Assembly (NCBI GenBank): GCA_900539095.1
Contig: UQAR01000013.1
Coordinates: forward strand, 1-40,621
DNA: 40,621 nt
Direction of reading: 5' to 3'
DNA from: an uncultured Ruminococcus sp.
Lineage (GTDB): Bacteria > Bacillota > Clostridia > Oscillospirales > Ruminococcaceae
The notes below the pieces were generated by a model, which worked only from the letters and a program-made list of their open reading frames with translations, did no database searches and was not told the DNA's origin. Both the position numbers and the translations under genes were made by a program. This document shows positions 33,059 through 40,442 of the stretch, piece by piece (the first letter of the stretch is position 1; every line of letters starts with the position of its first letter).

Positions 33059-33757
33059 ATGGAAACTGTTTTGCAGACATATGGGCTAACAAAGCAGTAT
33101 GGCAGCTTTACAGCTCTCAGCAACCTAGATCTGGGACTGGAGAGGGGAAAAATAATCGGTCTGCTAGGGCCGAATGGCAGCGGAAAGACAACTTTTATAA
33201 AGCTTTGCTGCGGACTTATAAAGCCAACTTCGGGTGATGTTCTTATATGTGGAATGCCTATTGGTGTGGAAACAAAAAAAGTGGTATCATATTTGCCTGA
33301 TAGAAATTTCATACCTGATGATATGAAGGTCAATGAAATGCTAAGGTTCTTTCAGGATTTTTACAGCAATTTCAATATAGCAAAGGCTCAGGACATGATG
33401 AACAGGCTTGGGATAAACCCTGCGTCAAAGTTCAAAACAATGTCAAAGGGCACAAAAGAAAAGGTACAGCTTTGCCTTGTTATGAGCCGTGAGGCGGACG
33501 TATATCTGCTTGACGAGCCTATCGCAGGCGTTGACCCTGCGGCGAGGGATTATATTCTCAATACTATAATCTCAAATTACAACGAGCGTGCGGCAGTGGT
33601 AATTTCCACTCACCTTATTGCGGATATCGAGCCTGTTCTTGACGATGTGGTCATGATACAGAACGGTATGCTAAGGCTGCACAAGTCTGTTGACGCTATT
33701 CACGCAGAAACGGGCAAGTCTGTAGACCAGCTTTTCAGGGAGGTGTACAGATGTTAG
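33059..33757 (+). CDS. ABC transporter ATP-binding protein (YtrB-like)
   Basis: The nucleotide-binding subunit of a small ABC transporter. From ATG 33059 (after GGGAGGAG) it is 232 residues; in-frame upstream codons run into the spoVS terminator and are rejected. It has Walker A GPNGSGKT (37-44), a variant signature MSKGTKEKVQL in place of LSGGQ, Walker B VYLLDEP and the switch His in STHL. The layout and the FFQDFYSNFN segment resemble YtrB of the Bacillus ytr cell-envelope antibiotic-response operon. No GntR regulator is adjacent. The stop overlaps the permease start by 7 bases, so the two are coupled. The substrate is unknown. Confidence 0.88.
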   Translation: METVLQTYGLTKQYGSFTALSNLDLGLERGKIIGLLGPNGSGKTTFIKLCCGLIKPTSGDVLICGMPIGVETKKVVSYLPDRNFIPDDMKVNEMLRFFQDFYSNFNIAKAQDMMNRLGINPASKFKTMSKGTKEKVQLCLVMSREADVYLLDEPIAGVDPAARDYILNTIISNYNERAAVVISTHLIADIEPVLDDVVMIQNGMLRLHKSVDAIHAETGKSVDQLFREVYRC

Positions 33758-34533
33758 GCAAGCTTTTGAAATATGAGCTTAAACGCTCGGCAAGAAAGTT
33801 TTTCCCTCTTGTGGTGGGATATATGATAGTTGCACTGATATTTTCTCTGATGCTCCGTTACGGTGAGAGCGTAAAAAGCCCTAATTTTCTGATGATATTC
33901 ATTGTTGTGAGCATTGCCTATGGTATTGCCGTGGGGGCATTGTTCACTGTGGGCTTTACCATATCGCTGACCAACTTTCACAAGACCCTTTTCACTGACG
34001 AGGGCTATCTTATGCTTACAATACCTGTCAAGCCATATTATCACATTTTCACAAAGTTCATCTCTTCTGTTATATGGTCGGCGGCGAGCATGATCGTTTT
34101 TGTGCTTTCGCTTTTGCTTATCAATCCGACAGAGTATCTTGATTCAGTGGGAGATTTTATAAACACCTTGGGCAACGGCTTTGTTGAAGAGCCGCTCACT
34201 TCGTTTCTTATATGCCTGTATACTTTGGCATTGTTTGCGGGCTTGCAGATATTCTTATATTTCGTTATCTCACTTTCAAACTGTTTTAAGCACAAAGTTC
34301 TTGCAGGCTTTGCAATTATCTTTGCTTGCAATATGTTATCATCAATGATAAGCAATTTTGCAGGTGACCTTTCCCTGTGGAATATGATCTTTATGCCAGC
34401 GTCACGTTTGCCTGTTACCGAAACAGCATTCAATCTAAGACTTGTGTTCATGACATTGTATCAGTTCGCATACATTCTGGCATATTTCCTGCTGACTAAC
34501 TTTATAATAACACGCAAACATAATTTGCAGTAA
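33751..34533 (+). CDS. ABC transporter permease
   Basis: A 260-residue membrane protein with about six hydrophobic helices (the first near 17-35). The N-terminus MLGKLLKYELKRSARKFFPL, an amphipathic basic helix preceding the first membrane span, is typical of ABC-2-type permeases. TDEGYLMLTIPVKPYYHIFTKFISS matches the 'eGyLtltLPvs...i..Kli' block seen in that family. GGAGG precedes the ATG inside the ATPase gene. It should dimerise and pair with that ATPase as an exporter. Function beyond this cannot be told from sequence. Confidence 0.85.
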   Translation: MLGKLLKYELKRSARKFFPLVVGYMIVALIFSLMLRYGESVKSPNFLMIFIVVSIAYGIAVGALFTVGFTISLTNFHKTLFTDEGYLMLTIPVKPYYHIFTKFISSVIWSAASMIVFVLSLLLINPTEYLDSVGDFINTLGNGFVEEPLTSFLICLYTLALFAGLQIFLYFVISLSNCFKHKVLAGFAIIFACNMLSSMISNFAGDLSLWNMIFMPASRLPVTETAFNLRLVFMTLYQFAYILAYFLLTNFIITRKHNLQ

Positions 34534-34536
34534 AAA

Positions 34537-34567
34537 AAGGCAGACACGCTCTTGTGTCTGCCTTTTG
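34537..34567. terminator. Bidirectional terminator, permease / phospholipase C
   Basis: AAGGCAGACAC and GTGTCTGCCTT form a perfect 11-bp stem around GCTCTT. Seven A on the left give a U run for the leftward transcript, and a shorter T run on the right serves the permease. Confidence 0.9.
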
Positions 34568-34580
34568 TGTTAGTGTTTTG

Positions 34581-35729
34581 TCAGTTGAGTATCCATACCT
34601 GTGCGGAGTTTTCAGGCTCCAGGTCTGCAAATGAGAGCTTTCCGCCCTTTGAGTTTGCAAGCACCTTTACATAGTCTGTGGACTCAGTGGATATCCTGAA
34701 ACGTCTTTTTCCCAGTGCAGTTACCCTGAACTGAACAGGCTTGCCGTCTATCTTCAGATAGTCATATCCCTTGCAGGAGGCGTTCACATAGCCGCCGTCG
34801 CTTATCTTCAAGCCGAAAGTGCCGTCCTCAGTAAGACAGACCGTAAGCTTTTGCTCAAGCTCCTTGTCAGGCTTTTCAAGCTGCAATCCCTTAGGAGTAA
34901 CAGTGAGGATAAGTCCCGATATCTCGTTTTTGAAAGTGTAAGCCTTGCCGTCAAGTATGTAATTGCCAGCGTCAGCGGTGCAGTCATCATAGAATTTCAG
35001 AAGAAGTGCGGTGACATTCTGCTGTGTAACAGGCAAAGTGTTCTTTGCAACGTCATCAAACGCCCTTGGGTCAAGATGAGAAATGGTGTCAACGAACTTG
35101 CCTGCATATTTTACAAGCTTGTTAGCAGCCTCGCCGAAGTTATCCTTGCCGTAATATTTCAGCAGACGCTTGTCAAAACTGTTTGCAGTGTGCTTTGTGC
35201 AGGTGGTGGAAACGTGCTTTTCAAAGGCGTAATGCACGTTGTTTGCCTTGTCCTGATATTTCATGTTAGCAACGTGAACGGTGCAGCCCATGTCAGAAAC
35301 AAAGTGTGCGGCTCTGCCGAGAACACGCATTGCGTTTTTTATATCGCCGCTCTTGTAAAGAGATACCGCAGCTGTATAGTTTTCTTCAAGACAGGTCCTT
35401 GCACTTACTGCCAAGTCGCCGAAACGGTTGCGGTAATAGCCGTTAGTTTCAGGCAGCTCCTTGCCCTTTGGATTGACGCAGGAATAGTAATGCTTTCCGT
35501 GACCCTTGTCCATATCGTTTTCCTCGTCAGGCTGTGTGCAGCCTTTAAGTATCTCGCTGTGATAGTCTTTATAGAAAGTCGCCTGCTTTTGTTTCTTTTC
35601 CTTTTCAAGAAGTGCAAGTGATTTTTTCACAATGTCCTCGTGAGTAGTGCCGCTCCATGCGTATGCTTTAACAGGTCTGAGCCTGTAACATACAGCCAAA
35701 GCAAGTGCAGCCGTGAGAATTTTTTTCAT
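34581..35729 (-). CDS. Secreted zinc-dependent phospholipase C homologue
   Basis: 382 residues. A short signal peptide ends AYA before Trp25, which would become the mature N-terminus; in this family that Trp is itself a zinc ligand. The other eight ligands align by spacing with Bacillus cereus PC-PLC and clostridial alpha-toxin: His30, Asp68, His80, His142, Asp146, His152, His166 and Glu170 (the last five spaced 4, 6, 14 and 4 residues, as in B. cereus). The product should therefore hydrolyse a phospholipid or related phosphodiester outside the cell. After the catalytic domain (to about 255), residues 265-382 form a beta-rich module ending in AQVWILN, suggestive of a beta-trefoil rather than the alpha-toxin PLAT domain; I cannot assign it. 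It is last in a four-gene operon, 4 bases after the flavin-reductase-like gene. Confidence 0.85.
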   Translation of the reverse strand: MKKILTAALALAVCYRLRPVKAYAWSGTTHEDIVKKSLALLEKEKKQKQATFYKDYHSEILKGCTQPDEENDMDKGHGKHYYSCVNPKGKELPETNGYYRNRFGDLAVSARTCLEENYTAAVSLYKSGDIKNAMRVLGRAAHFVSDMGCTVHVANMKYQDKANNVHYAFEKHVSTTCTKHTANSFDKRLLKYYGKDNFGEAANKLVKYAGKFVDTISHLDPRAFDDVAKNTLPVTQQNVTALLLKFYDDCTADAGNYILDGKAYTFKNEISGLILTVTPKGLQLEKPDKELEQKLTVCLTEDGTFGLKISDGGYVNASCKGYDYLKIDGKPVQFRVTALGKRRFRISTESTDYVKVLANSKGGKLSFADLEPENSAQVWILN

Positions 35730-35733
35730 AACT

Positions 35734-36339
35734 CTATTTTCCTTTTCTGATATTTTTGTTGTTTTTCTTTTTCTTCACCGAGTAGCCGAACGTGCCAAGC
35801 TTTTTGCCCAGTCCGTAATACTCTCCGTGAGCGTATGCAAGAAGTCCCGCCTTATCAAGACAAAGCTTGCCCTTTTCATCGAGAAGTTCCTTTGCAACGT
35901 CAAGCCCCACAATGTCCGCAATGAACATATCATGCGTTCCAAGGCTGACCACCTCTCTGACTTTGCACTCGATATTTACAGGCGACTGAGCAAGCAAAGG
36001 TGCCGATACCTTTGCCGAAGGTTCTGCCGTTAGGTGCATTTCCTTGAACTTGTCTACCTTTCTGCCGGTTTTCACTCCGCACCAGTCAACGGCTTTTACA
36101 AGCTCTCTTGTTGGCAGGTTGATAACGAACTCACCGCTTTGAGTGATAAGCTCGTGGGAATACCTCTCAGGTCTGACTGAAATGTAGGTCACAGGCGGCT
36201 GGGTGCAAAGGATACCGGTCCACGCAACGGTGAACACGTTTGGCTTTTCCACCGTGCCGCAGGTAACAAGAGTAGGCGGCAGGGGAGAGGTCATGACACT
36301 GCCTTTCCACTGTTCCTTGGTGTATTTTGTATACTCCAT
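35734..36339 (-). CDS. Flavin reductase-like domain protein
   Basis: A 201-residue split-barrel FMN-binding protein of the flavoredoxin/DIM6-NTAB type. Diagnostic stretches are VTCGTVEKPNVFTVAWTGILCTQPP near the N-terminus, ISVRPERYSHELI, GEFVINLPTRELVKAVDWCGVKTGRKVDKF and ECKVREVVSLGTHDMFIADIVGL. The last 20 residues are strongly basic (KKKKNNKNIRKGK). Its ATG shares a base with the stop of the preceding membrane-protein gene. Likely a cytosolic FMN-dependent redox protein; the partner is unknown. Confidence 0.88.
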   Translation of the reverse strand: MEYTKYTKEQWKGSVMTSPLPPTLVTCGTVEKPNVFTVAWTGILCTQPPVTYISVRPERYSHELITQSGEFVINLPTRELVKAVDWCGVKTGRKVDKFKEMHLTAEPSAKVSAPLLAQSPVNIECKVREVVSLGTHDMFIADIVGLDVAKELLDEKGKLCLDKAGLLAYAHGEYYGLGKKLGTFGYSVKKKKNNKNIRKGK

Positions 36340-36704
36340 TATTTCACGCCTTTCTCGTTATCAAGTCCAAAATTATGTACTCGTCTGTATATCTTGTCAT
36401 AGTCCTTATAAAGCAGCTGTGTCTGATTTTCAAGGAAATAATAGTGCTTTATGTAAGGCACTAACAGAACGAGAAGTGCAACGGCAAGAGGGATAAGTAT
36501 CATGACCTGCCAAACTGCAATGGCAATGAATGTCATAACGGTGCAGAGTGCGAAAAGCACAGTCACAATAAGATGTATCAGCCGCTCATGCTGAAAAAAA
36601 GCGATGTGCTCTCTGTGGTAATCCAGCAGCTTTTCAAAGTCGCAGTCCTTGTCCTCAAGACAGGCGGCAACAAAGCTGCGGTAACGCTTGAAATATTCCG
36701 TCAT
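36339..36704 (-). CDS. Small membrane protein, unknown function
   Basis: 121 residues. A soluble N-terminal helix region (about 1-40, with charged DKDCDFEKLLDYHREH), two adjacent transmembrane helices (about 43-65 and 67-86) joined by a very short turn, and a charged C-terminal helical tail rich in Tyr/Lys. This is a hairpin membrane protein with both ends probably cytoplasmic. I do not recognise a family. It overlaps the next gene by one base and follows the 98-residue gene by 8 bases, so it belongs to the phospholipase C operon. Confidence 0.75.
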   Translation of the reverse strand: MTEYFKRYRSFVAACLEDKDCDFEKLLDYHREHIAFFQHERLIHLIVTVLFALCTVMTFIAIAVWQVMILIPLAVALLVLLVPYIKHYYFLENQTQLLYKDYDKIYRRVHNFGLDNEKGVK

Positions 36705-36712
36705 GCTATCAC

Positions 36713-37009
36713 CTACAGTTCAATAAACTCAGCGTCTTGTATCTCAAGGTCACGGAGCTTGGTCTTGTATGAATTTTTCTTTTTAAGAGCCGCACGTTCC
36801 TGCTCATTTTTCTTAACGTCCTTCGCCACAGTCATAAGCATGATATTGTCGATAGTCTTATAATGCTTTGACACACGCTGGGTAAAGCTTTTACGCTTTG
36901 AAGGCTTTTTCCTTTTGCCGTCAAAAATAATGGCAAGAACCACAGATATCGTCATTGCGATAATAGTTTTCTCTGCATTCGTGTTCACAGAGATAACTCC
37001 TTTTTTCAT
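36713..37009 (-). CDS. Small basic membrane-anchored protein, unknown function
   Basis: Up to 98 residues: one N-terminal hydrophobic helix (IIAMTISVVLAIIF) followed by a very Lys/Arg-rich cytoplasmic segment (DGKRKKPSKRKSF) and a charged helix. A GTG seven codons in (about 36988) has AAAGGAG 8 bases upstream and is the likelier start (91 residues); the ATG at 37009 has a weaker site. It is the first gene after the promoter at 37065-37093. No family is recognised. Confidence 0.65.
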   Translation of the reverse strand: MKKGVISVNTNAEKTIIAMTISVVLAIIFDGKRKKPSKRKSFTQRVSKHYKTIDNIMLMTVAKDVKKNEQERAALKKKNSYKTKLRDLEIQDAEFIEL

Positions 37010-37064
37010 ACTATCACCATTCCTTCTGCCTGAGTTTTCCTATTGATAAACAACATATAAAATA

Positions 37065-37093
37065 ATTATACTATATTATCCCGCAAATTTCAA
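37065..37093 (-). promoter_or_regulatory. Consensus sigma-A-type promoter of the phospholipase C operon
   Basis: Minus strand: TTGAAA (37093-37088), 17-base spacer, TATAAT (37070-37065), about 55 bases before the first gene. A near-consensus promoter suggests constitutive expression of all four genes. Confidence 0.8.
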
Positions 37094-37104
37094 GTATTAT
37101 ATAT

Positions 37105-37144
37105 AAATAAAAGAGCAGCACCGCATTTTATCATGCGGCGATGC
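37105..37144 (-). terminator. Terminator of the GH3-HhH operon
   Basis: Minus strand: GCATCGCCGCAT pairs with ATGCGGTGCTGC around a 6-base loop (12 positions, one mismatch, one G-U), followed by TCTTTTATTT. It lies 9 bases after the HhH gene. Confidence 0.85.
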
Positions 37145-37152
37145 CCCTAAGA

Positions 37153-38079
37153 TCATATTTCGATATAATCCCACAGCTCAGAAACAAGCTTTTCCGTAAA
37201 GCCCTCGCACAAAAGCAGTTCGTTCGGGCTTTCAAAATAGGATATAAGCTCACGGAGTTCAACAACAGCATTAGCCTTGTCAATGTCGATAAGCAGTTTG
37301 TTCGCTATCTCCTCAGCAGAGGCAGTGTTGATGTTCACTTTCTGCCTGGTACGCTGAGCGGTGGTAGTTGTCTGAGTAGTGGTCGTGGTGGTAACAGCCC
37401 TTGTTGTGGTAGTCCGCCGTGTGGTCGTCCTTGTAGTAGTGACCTTGGTGGTCTGTACGGGTTCGGCAGATGTGACCACGGTGTCTGTGCTCTCAGTTTC
37501 CTGCGGAATATCACGATAGTCGCTGCCGTCAACATAAAAGTAGCCTTTCAGCAGTTCCAGAGTTGAGCTGCCTATGCCGTTTACCTCAAGGAGCATATCC
37601 ATGTTCCATATAACTCCCACGCTGTCACGATATGCGATTATCCTGTCAGCCGTTACCTCTCCGATACCATTGACCGCCATGAGCATCTCTTTGTCTGCTC
37701 TGTTTATGTCAGCAGGAAAATCGAATTCTTCTGATGTGGTCGTTTCAGCGGTGGTGCTGGTCGCAGTGAGCGTGGTAGTCTTTTTGGTGGTGGTTTTCCT
37801 TGCGGACGAAGTGGTCTGAACTTTTGTTGTCCTTAAAGACGTTACCCTAGCCGTACCGCCTGACTGCACAGTTTCAGCTTGAGAACTGTCAGCCGTCGGT
37901 GTGAGTATGACAACATCATCATGCTGCGGAGTATTCACAACAGCAGCAGCGGCAGCCGCAGTAACTGCTACAGCCACCACAAGTCCGCCGAGTATGATCT
38001 TTATTTTGCCTGTTCTGACTTTTGAAACGCCCTCTTCCGTGGACGGCGTTTCTTTTATTTTGTCTGACTTGCTGTCCAT
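37153..38079 (-). CDS. Membrane-anchored tandem helix-hairpin-helix (ComEA-like) protein
   Basis: 308 residues. A polar N-terminus, one transmembrane helix (about 25-48, Ala/Val rich) and a Thr/Ser-rich linker (85-117) lead to a ComEA-type double HhH (122-183), with DINRADKEMLMAVNGIG and LLEVNGIGSSTL. A second Thr/Arg low-complexity linker (208-245) and a second, degenerate HhH-like unit (248-308, VNINTASAEEIANKL) follow. ComEA binds DNA outside the cell during transformation but normally carries an SLBB domain before the HhH; none is seen here, and no comEC is adjacent. Topology implies an extracytoplasmic DNA-binding or structural role (inference). The Thr-rich linkers look like wall-spanning or glycosylated spacers. 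It starts 6 bases after the GH3 gene. Confidence 0.8.
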   Translation of the reverse strand: MDSKSDKIKETPSTEEGVSKVRTGKIKIILGGLVVAVAVTAAAAAAVVNTPQHDDVVILTPTADSSQAETVQSGGTARVTSLRTTKVQTTSSARKTTTKKTTTLTATSTTAETTTSEEFDFPADINRADKEMLMAVNGIGEVTADRIIAYRDSVGVIWNMDMLLEVNGIGSSTLELLKGYFYVDGSDYRDIPQETESTDTVVTSAEPVQTTKVTTTRTTTRRTTTTRAVTTTTTTQTTTTAQRTRQKVNINTASAEEIANKLLIDIDKANAVVELRELISYFESPNELLLCEGFTEKLVSELWDYIEI

Positions 38080-38085
38080 ATGAGA

Positions 38086-40356
38086 TTATTTTTCTGCAAG
38101 CATTTGGTTAAGGTTCTCTACCATTTCTGATATCTTTGCTCTTGTAATATCAGGGATATTTGTGAACGTGACCATTGTTCTAAGCGGCATATCTCTGAGC
38201 ATGGATTCCTGCATTTCCTTTGCCGCAGCCCCCATATCATCAGACGCAGTGTCGCCGAAACCACAGTCGATCTGTCCGAAGATAGACTCAAACATAGCCC
38301 TGCCCTCAGGGATAGAATTTATCTCGCCGCAAGTGGTGTTAAGAGTGAAGTGAACAGGGAGCTTTGTGTCAGAGGATACATATACAGACGTTGTCAGTCT
38401 GATATCTCTTGAGGAAGAGCCAACCTCTATGCCGAACTCGCCGTATTCAACGAACCAATCGTGGATATCAGGCTCATAATATGCGAATGAACGCTTGTCA
38501 AGGTGGAATACCGCTTTCTTTGTTTCGCCTGCTTTGAGCGACAGCTTTTCAAAGCCTTTAAGCTCACGAACAGGTCTGCGGACTGAGCTTTTCTTGTCTG
38601 AAACATAAAGCTGAACGACTTCCATGCCGTCTCTGTCCCCTGTGTTGGTAACGTCTACCATAACAGTGAGCGTCTTGTCATCTGTTATCTCGTTTTCGGA
38701 AACAGTCAGGTTGCTGTATTCAAATTTGGTATATGAAAGTCCATGACCGAATGGGAACAGCGGCTCGATACCCTTTTCATCATAGTATCTGTAGCCCACA
38801 AAAATTCCCTCAGCATAGTTTACATTGTCCATATTTCCCGGGAAATTAAGATAAGACGGATTGTGTGAAAGCTTGACAGGGAATGTTTCAGCCAGCTTAC
38901 CGCTTGGGTTTGCGTCGCCAAAGAGCAGAGCAGTTTCAGCTGTGCCCACATTCTGACCGCCGAGATACATTTCAAGTATACCCTTTACCTTGTCTGCAAA
39001 AGGCATTTCCACAGCCGAGCCGTTGTGAAGAACGACAACAACGTTCTTGTTTACCTTTGCGACTTCGTCAATGAGTTTGAGCTGACAGTCAGGCATTCTC
39101 ATATGCTTTCTGTCAAAGCCCTCGGACTCAAAGCTTTCAGGCAGACCTGCAAATATAACAGCAACATCACTGTTTTTCGCAAGCTCCACAGCCTCGTCAA
39201 GCAGCTCGTCCACAGTTTCATCACGGTCGGTCACAAAGCCCTGAGCGTATGTGATATTGTCCATGCCGCTTACTGTGTCAAGAGCAGAAGTTATCTTAAA
39301 TGAATTTATGTGTGAGCTGCCGCCGCCCTGATAACGTGGCTTGTCAGCAAATTCGCCTATGAAAGCGATCTTTGCAGACTTGCTAAGCGGCAGTATATCA
39401 TCGTCATTTTTCAGCAGAACTGCACACTCTGCCTCGATCTTGCCTGCCAGTTCATGCTGCTTTTCCTTGTCCCACTTTGTGGCAGGAGCATAGCCGTCCT
39501 CAGCTTTCTGTATAAGTGTGAGAACGTTTCTTACAGCCTTGTCTAGATCCTTCATGGAAAGCGTGCCGTTGTTCACAGCCTCAATGATAAGCTCGTCATT
39601 TTTGCCGTTGCTTGTAGGCATCTCAAGGTCAAGACCTGCGGCTATTCCAAGCGGTCTGTCATCAACAGCACCCCAGTCGCTGACTACAAGTCCCTCATAG
39701 CCCCATTCATTTCTGAGAATGTCTGTGAGCAAAAGTTTGTTCTGTGAGGAATATTCGCCGTTTATGCGGTTGTATGAGCACATAACTGTCCATGGCTTTG
39801 CCTCTTTGACAGGTGTTTCAAAGGCACTGAGATATATCTCGTGGAAAGTTCTCTCGTCAACGTCGGCAGAATAGCTCATACGTCTTGTTTCCTGATTGTT
39901 CATTGCAAAGTGTTTCAGAGAAGTTCCAACGCCCTTGCTCTGAACGCCTTTGATGTGTGCAGTTGCAAGCTGTGATGCAAGATATGGGTCTTCTGAGAAG
40001 TATTCAAAGTTTCTTCCGCAAAGTGGTGAACGCTTTATGTTGCAGCCAGGACCGAGGATAACGGAAACGTCCTCTGCCTGACACTCTTCGCCTAAAGCCT
40101 TGCCCAGCGTTGTGAGCAGCTTTCTGTCAAAAGAGCAGGCAAGTGCACAGGCACATGGGAAACACACAGCCTTGATAGCCTCGTTCGGATTATCAGTATC
40201 GTCACGCATTTTTCTCAGTCCGTGAGGGCCGTCTGAAACCATTATGCTTGGTATGTCGAGCCTTTTTATTTCCTCAGTGTGCCAGAAATCAGAGCCTGAG
40301 CACAATGACGCTTTTTCTTCAAGTGTGAGTTCTTTCAATATTTTGTCTATGTTCAT
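38086..40356 (-). CDS. Glycoside hydrolase family 3 (beta-glucosidase type)
   Basis: Retaining exo-beta-glycosidase, 756 residues. The N-terminal TIM barrel contains the KHF motif (Lys148-His149) and the nucleophile Asp227 in VVSDWGA. The alpha/beta sandwich domain follows (VAVIFAGLPESFESEGFDR), then a fibronectin III-like domain (about 560-660, with TNTGDRDGMEVVQLYVSD and RPVRELKGFEKLSL). No signal peptide is present, so it acts inside the cell on imported beta-linked oligosaccharides. Beyond the Fn3-like domain lies a further ~85-residue tail rich in acidic and Met residues. The exact substrate cannot be set; beta-glucoside is the usual choice for this architecture. It is first in an operon with the HhH gene. 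Confidence 0.93.
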   Translation of the reverse strand: MNIDKILKELTLEEKASLCSGSDFWHTEEIKRLDIPSIMVSDGPHGLRKMRDDTDNPNEAIKAVCFPCACALACSFDRKLLTTLGKALGEECQAEDVSVILGPGCNIKRSPLCGRNFEYFSEDPYLASQLATAHIKGVQSKGVGTSLKHFAMNNQETRRMSYSADVDERTFHEIYLSAFETPVKEAKPWTVMCSYNRINGEYSSQNKLLLTDILRNEWGYEGLVVSDWGAVDDRPLGIAAGLDLEMPTSNGKNDELIIEAVNNGTLSMKDLDKAVRNVLTLIQKAEDGYAPATKWDKEKQHELAGKIEAECAVLLKNDDDILPLSKSAKIAFIGEFADKPRYQGGGSSHINSFKITSALDTVSGMDNITYAQGFVTDRDETVDELLDEAVELAKNSDVAVIFAGLPESFESEGFDRKHMRMPDCQLKLIDEVAKVNKNVVVVLHNGSAVEMPFADKVKGILEMYLGGQNVGTAETALLFGDANPSGKLAETFPVKLSHNPSYLNFPGNMDNVNYAEGIFVGYRYYDEKGIEPLFPFGHGLSYTKFEYSNLTVSENEITDDKTLTVMVDVTNTGDRDGMEVVQLYVSDKKSSVRRPVRELKGFEKLSLKAGETKKAVFHLDKRSFAYYEPDIHDWFVEYGEFGIEVGSSSRDIRLTTSVYVSSDTKLPVHFTLNTTCGEINSIPEGRAMFESIFGQIDCGFGDTASDDMGAAAKEMQESMLRDMPLRTMVTFTNIPDITRAKISEMVENLNQMLAEK

Positions 40357-40396
40357 TGTAAAAAACCTCTTTTCTTATTCTATGTTCCATAGCTTG

Positions 40397-40405
40397 ATTG
40401 TAGCA
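40397..40405 (-). promoter_or_regulatory. Extended -10 promoter of the GH3 gene
   Basis: Minus strand TGCTACAAT is an extended -10 (TGnTAnAAT) 40 bases before the GH3 ATG; the -35 region (TAGAAG at 17 bases) is weak, consistent with a regulated promoter. Confidence 0.45.
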
Positions 40406-40442
40406 CATTTTTCGACAAACTTCTATATCTTTTGTGCATATT

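Noticed and set aside
34851..35621. A 256-codon plus-strand open frame opposite the phospholipase C gene
   Set aside because: It is the reverse-complement shadow of a gene with clear catalytic residues, a signal peptide and operon context; its translation is Cys/Val-rich without family motifs and it has no Shine-Dalgarno.
37330..37830. Repetitive GTGGT-type sequence that might suggest a tandem repeat or CRISPR array
   Set aside because: It is the coding sequence of the Thr/Arg low-complexity linkers; repeat units are irregular triplets with no spacers.
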